Origin: Planctomycetota bacterium
GTDB taxonomy: Bacteria; Planctomycetota; B15-G4
Assembly (NCBI GenBank): GCA_003644265.1
Contig: QNBX01000187.1
Coordinates: 1-7,776 of the forward strand
Length of the DNA: 7,776 nucleotides
Direction: 5' to 3'
Below the pieces are notes generated by a model, which saw only the letters and a program-made list of their open reading frames with translations, did not search any database and was not told where the DNA came from. Shown piece by piece: positions 6,280 through 7,776 of this stretch (the stretch's first letter is position 1; every line of letters begins with the position of its first letter). A program made the position numbers and the translations under genes.

Positions 6280-6298
6280 AGCCGGCTGGTTGCCGGCT
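6280..6298. other. Small inverted repeat between thioesterase and sulfatase
   Basis: AGCCGGC (6280-6286) and GCCGGCT (6292-6298) form a perfect 7-bp stem around a 5-nt loop. It lies about 60 nt past the thioesterase stop and about 60 nt before the sulfatase start. It could end the thioesterase transcript or sit in a leader; no T tract or clear promoter helps to decide. The rest of this 136-bp gap shows nothing I can name. Confidence 0.35.
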
Positions 6299-6357
6299 CC
6301 TGTTCACTCGTACTCGCGACTTGCTGGTGTCGGCCCTTGACCGCTTGGTGGGGCGGG

Positions 6358-6789
6358 TCAGGCCGGCGTGCCGGTCTCCACCGCGCGGCGCACATCGTCG
6401 GGCACCGGCACGGGGCCGTCTGGTCCGGCGAACACCATGATGGTGAGCCCCTCGCAGGCGACCCGCCCGGCCTGTGGGTGCTCCGGCGCCAGGCGCATGA
6501 CCTGCCGGAAGCGGCAGCTCGTGCGGCCGAAGCCCTCGATGCAGCTGGTGAGCTCGACGGTGTCGTTCATCTGCAGCGGCGCGCGGAAGTCGACCTCGGT
6601 GCGCGCGACGACGATGCCCTGGTCCCGGGCAAACAGGCCGTCGTAGCTGAAGCCGAGCGACTGCAGGTACTCCAGCCGGCCGTGCTCGAGCCAGCTCAGG
6701 TAGACGCCGTTGTTGAGATGGCGGTAGCTGTCGGTCTCGTAGCTGCGGACCGAGAAGCGCGAGATGACCTGATGGGTAGGGGGGCTCAT
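6358..6789 (-). CDS. Acyl-CoA thioesterase, 4-hydroxybenzoyl-CoA (hotdog) family
   Basis: A 143-residue single-domain hotdog protein of the YbgC/FadM/4HBT type, which hydrolyses acyl-CoA thioesters in the cytoplasm. The motif ETDSYRHLNNGVYLSWLEHGRLEYL (written in two parts: ETDSYRHLNN 18-27, then GVYLSWLEHGRLEYL 28-42) is the family signature. Asp20 is in the usual catalytic position and Glu35 lies on the long helix. Arg23 replaces the glycine usual before His24. VVARTEVDFRAPLQMNDTVEL (60-80) is the central strand pair. Length fits the family when started at the ATG at 6789; an in-frame ATG at 6987 would add 66 residues of low-complexity sequence read through a palindrome. No Shine-Dalgarno is visible, but TACACT lies 9 nt upstream. 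It precedes the sulfatase on the same strand at 136 bp, so co-transcription is possible but uncertain. Substrate cannot be told. Confidence 0.9.
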   Translation of the reverse strand: MSPPTHQVISRFSVRSYETDSYRHLNNGVYLSWLEHGRLEYLQSLGFSYDGLFARDQGIVVARTEVDFRAPLQMNDTVELTSCIEGFGRTSCRFRQVMRLAPEHPQAGRVACEGLTIMVFAGPDGPVPVPDDVRRAVETGTPA

Positions 6790-6812
6790 GCTGGGAAGAG
6801 TGTACGCGCGGC

Positions 6813-6852
6813 CCGCGGGCGCAGACGCGCCGCGGCGCTCGTGCGCCCGCGG
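6813..6852. repeat. 40-bp near-perfect nested palindrome in divergent promoter region
   Basis: The outer arms CCGCGGGCGCA (6813-6823) and TGCGCCCGCGG (6842-6852) are perfectly inverted. The centre GCGCCGCGGCGC (6827-6838) is itself a perfect 12-bp palindrome on the same axis. Only the two 3-bp spacers (GAC and TCG) break symmetry, so 34 of 40 positions are symmetric. It lies 23 bp upstream of the thioesterase ATG and 38 bp before the candidate -35 of rfbC. It could be a dimeric or tetrameric operator, or a cruciform or hairpin in either leader. High GC favours chance palindromes, but this length and shared axis are hard to dismiss. Confidence 0.6.
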
Positions 6853-6890
6853 CATGCCGTGGTCAGGGGCCTCGCCCGGCCCTCGGGCAG

Positions 6891-6919
6891 TTGACGCGCC
6901 GGGCGCCGTCGCGTACGAG
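6891..6919 (+). promoter_or_regulatory. Candidate sigma-70-type promoter of rfbC
   Basis: TTGACG (6891-6896) matches the -35 consensus at five of six positions. After an exact 17-bp spacer follows TACGAG (6914-6919), a weak -10. The expected start would give a leader of about 25 nt before the GTG at 6953, which contains the ribosome site. The -35 and the spacing are good and the -10 is poor, so this is tentative. Confidence 0.45.
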
Positions 6920-6939
6920 AGGGGGCCTTCGCCTCTCCC

Positions 6940-6944
6940 GGAGA
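6940..6944 (+). promoter_or_regulatory. Ribosome binding site that sets the GTG start of rfbC
   Basis: GGAGA lies 8 nt before the GTG at 6953, which is in frame with the conserved rfbC N-terminus. The nearest in-frame ATG is far upstream, beyond the palindrome and the promoter, so this site decides the start. Confidence 0.75.
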
Positions 6945-6952
6945 CCTGTGTC

Positions 6953-7510
6953 GTGGAGTTCCGCCGCACCAATCTGGCCGGTGTCATCGTCGTGGAGCCC
7001 GACGTCCATCGGGACGACCGCGGCTTCTTCCTCGAGACGTTTCACGCCGGCAAGTACGCCGACGGAGGCATCGACGCCGCCTTCGTGCAGGACAACCACA
7101 GCTGCTCCACCAAGGGCACCTTGCGCGGTCTGCACGCCCAGTGGCGCCGGCCGCAGGGCAAGCTGGTGCGGGCGCTGGACGGCGCCATCTGGGACGTGGC
7201 CGTCGACATGCGCGTGGGCTCGCCCACCTTCGCGGCCTGGGTGGGCGTCGAGCTCAGCAGCGAGAATCACCACCAGATCTACGTGCCGCCCGGCTTCCTG
7301 CACGCGTTCGTCGTGCTCAGCGACACGGCTGAGGTCGAGTACAAGTGCACCGACCTCTACGACCCGGGGGGCGAGCTGGGCGTGGCCTGGAACGACCCCG
7401 AGATCGGCATCGAGTGGCCCCTGGCCGAGCCTCTGCTCTCGGGCAAGGACGCCGCCGCGCCGCGCCTGTCCCAGATCGATCGCGAGCAGCTGCCGGTCTT
7501 CGGCGGCTGA
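6953..7510 (+). CDS. rfbC: dTDP-4-dehydrorhamnose 3,5-epimerase
   Basis: A 185-residue RmlC/RfbC enzyme that epimerises C3 and C5 of dTDP-4-dehydro-6-deoxyglucose in dTDP-L-rhamnose synthesis, in the cytoplasm. The single cupin domain covers nearly the whole chain and the length is usual. Conserved stretches are DDRGFFLETF (21-30), FVQDNHSCSTKGTLRGLHAQ (44-63, with catalytic His61), QGKLVR (68-73, Lys70), WDVAVDMRVGSPTF (80-93), YVPPGFLHAFVVLSD (110-124), YKCTDLYDP (130-138, where Tyr136 is the likely acid/base) and LLSGKD (161-166, where Asp166 would pair with His61). The start is GTG at 6953, chosen for its ribosome site and its fit to the family N-terminus. rfbA, rfbB and rfbD are not seen beside it, so it is either a lone copy or separated from the rest of the pathway. 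Confidence 0.97.
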   Translation: MEFRRTNLAGVIVVEPDVHRDDRGFFLETFHAGKYADGGIDAAFVQDNHSCSTKGTLRGLHAQWRRPQGKLVRALDGAIWDVAVDMRVGSPTFAAWVGVELSSENHHQIYVPPGFLHAFVVLSDTAEVEYKCTDLYDPGGELGVAWNDPEIGIEWPLAEPLLSGKDAAAPRLSQIDREQLPVFGG

Positions 7511-7525
7511 GAGCGCGCTCAGCCG
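7504..7525 (+). terminator. Hairpin overlapping the rfbC stop codon
   Basis: CGGCTGAG (7504-7511) and CTCAGCCG (7518-7525) form a perfect 8-bp stem with a 6-nt loop; the TGA stop lies in the left arm. No T tract follows. It may mark the 3' end of the rfbC message in the 79-bp convergent gap. The remainder of that gap is plain GC-rich sequence. Confidence 0.45.
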
Positions 7526-7589
7526 ACTCGCTGCGCTGCGCCGCGGCCGGCGTCGAGTGTCCCCGGCGCCCGCCTCAGCGCGGTGATCC

Positions 7590-7776
7590 TCAGCCGTCTC
7601 CGTCGCCGGTTTCGCCGCGGTTCTCTTCGGGCGCCACGTCGAAGCGCACCGGCGGCGGGCGCCCGCCCTCGTCCAGGCCGAAGGCCGACATGATCTCGCG
7701 GGCCTGCTTGCGCCCGCGCATGGTGTGCTGGCTCACGCTGCGCTGCGCTCCGTCGGCCAGGGCCTCGGGCTCGACC
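7590..7776 (-). CDS. C-terminal part of an unidentified protein (5' end outside window)
   Basis: Reading the minus strand from the right edge, a frame stays open for 61 codons and ends at TGA (7592-7590). The readable sequence includes SVSQHTMRGRKQAREIMSAF (residues about 13-32 of the fragment), followed by a proline- and valine-rich strand-like piece (GRPPPVRFDV) and an acidic glycine-rich tail ending GDGDG. The mixed basic helix and acidic disordered tail look like a genuine protein end rather than a shadow frame, and codon third positions are GC-rich as in neighbouring genes. I do not recognise the family. It converges on rfbC with 79 bp between the stops. Confidence 0.62.
   Translation of the reverse strand, partial: VEPEALADGAQRSVSQHTMRGRKQAREIMSAFGLDEGGRPPPVRFDVAPEENRGETGDGDG

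Noticed and set aside
6222..6395. Longer N-terminus for the sulfatase from an ATG at 6395
   Set aside because: It would overlap the thioesterase 3' end and place 58 extra residues before the Tat signal; the ATG at 6221 has a ribosome site and gives a normal signal peptide.
6917..6937. Inverted repeat GAGAGG / CCTCTC near the rfbC ribosome site
   Set aside because: Only 6 bp with a 9-nt loop, and most of the left arm would lie upstream of the expected transcript start; too weak to list as a riboswitch or operator.
6790..6987. Longer N-terminus for the thioesterase from ATGs at 6987 or 6855
   Set aside because: The added residues are low in complexity and unlike the family, and the 6987 start would overlap the rfbC coding start and read across the 40-bp palindrome.
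7589..7596. Further copy of CTCAGCCG, as in the hairpin after rfbC
   Set aside because: It arises from a Gly codon plus TGA stop at the end of the right-edge gene, so a shared functional element is not needed to explain it.

Overview
The window is GC-rich (about 70 % by eye) bacterial DNA with tightly packed genes and long antisense shadow frames. The gene content suggests a planctomycete-type bacterium, perhaps of the Phycisphaerae. It has a sigma-70-like factor next to a membrane-anchored Ser/Thr protein kinase, a Tat-exported formylglycine sulfatase lipoprotein, and the C-terminus of an exported-hydrolase type common in that phylum. The assignment is an inference from gene content; no rRNA or other marker is present.

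Layout, left to right: (1) the 3' end of a prolyl-oligopeptidase/alpha-beta-hydrolase-like gene (+, 1-543). (2) A 145-bp convergent gap filled with degenerate ~17-nt tandem repeats. (3) A sigma factor (3592-2840) followed by a Ser/Thr kinase (2782-689), both on the minus strand and probably co-transcribed. (4) A divergent gap of 173 bp with three GGGGTGC boxes. (5) A membrane-anchored coiled-coil protein of unknown function (+, 3766-4695). (6) A convergent gap with a 17-bp-stem hairpin that looks like a shared terminator. (7) A sulfatase (6221-4782) downstream of a 4-hydroxybenzoyl-CoA-type thioesterase (6789-6358), both minus. (8) A divergent gap containing a 40-bp near-perfect palindrome and a candidate promoter. 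(9) rfbC/rmlC, dTDP-4-dehydrorhamnose 3,5-epimerase (+, 6953-7510). (10) A small convergent gap with a stop-codon-overlapping hairpin, then the 3' end of an unidentified minus-strand gene (7590 to the right edge).

Genes alternate in orientation, giving three convergent and two divergent junctions; two of the convergent gaps hold hairpins, the first holds the repeats, and both divergent gaps hold dyad or repeated motifs. The sigma/kinase pair, with the divergent coiled-coil membrane protein, is the most likely functional module: a membrane kinase with a non-cytoplasmic C-terminal domain that could sense a signal and control the sigma factor. This is inference from synteny. The sulfatase (polysaccharide desulfation), the thioesterase (acyl-CoA hydrolysis) and RmlC (dTDP-rhamnose supply for surface glycans) look like independent metabolic genes. 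No RNA genes, CRISPR arrays, insertion sequences or phage genes were seen. I found no clear evidence of a new multi-gene system; the best leads are the signalling module and the 40-bp palindrome.
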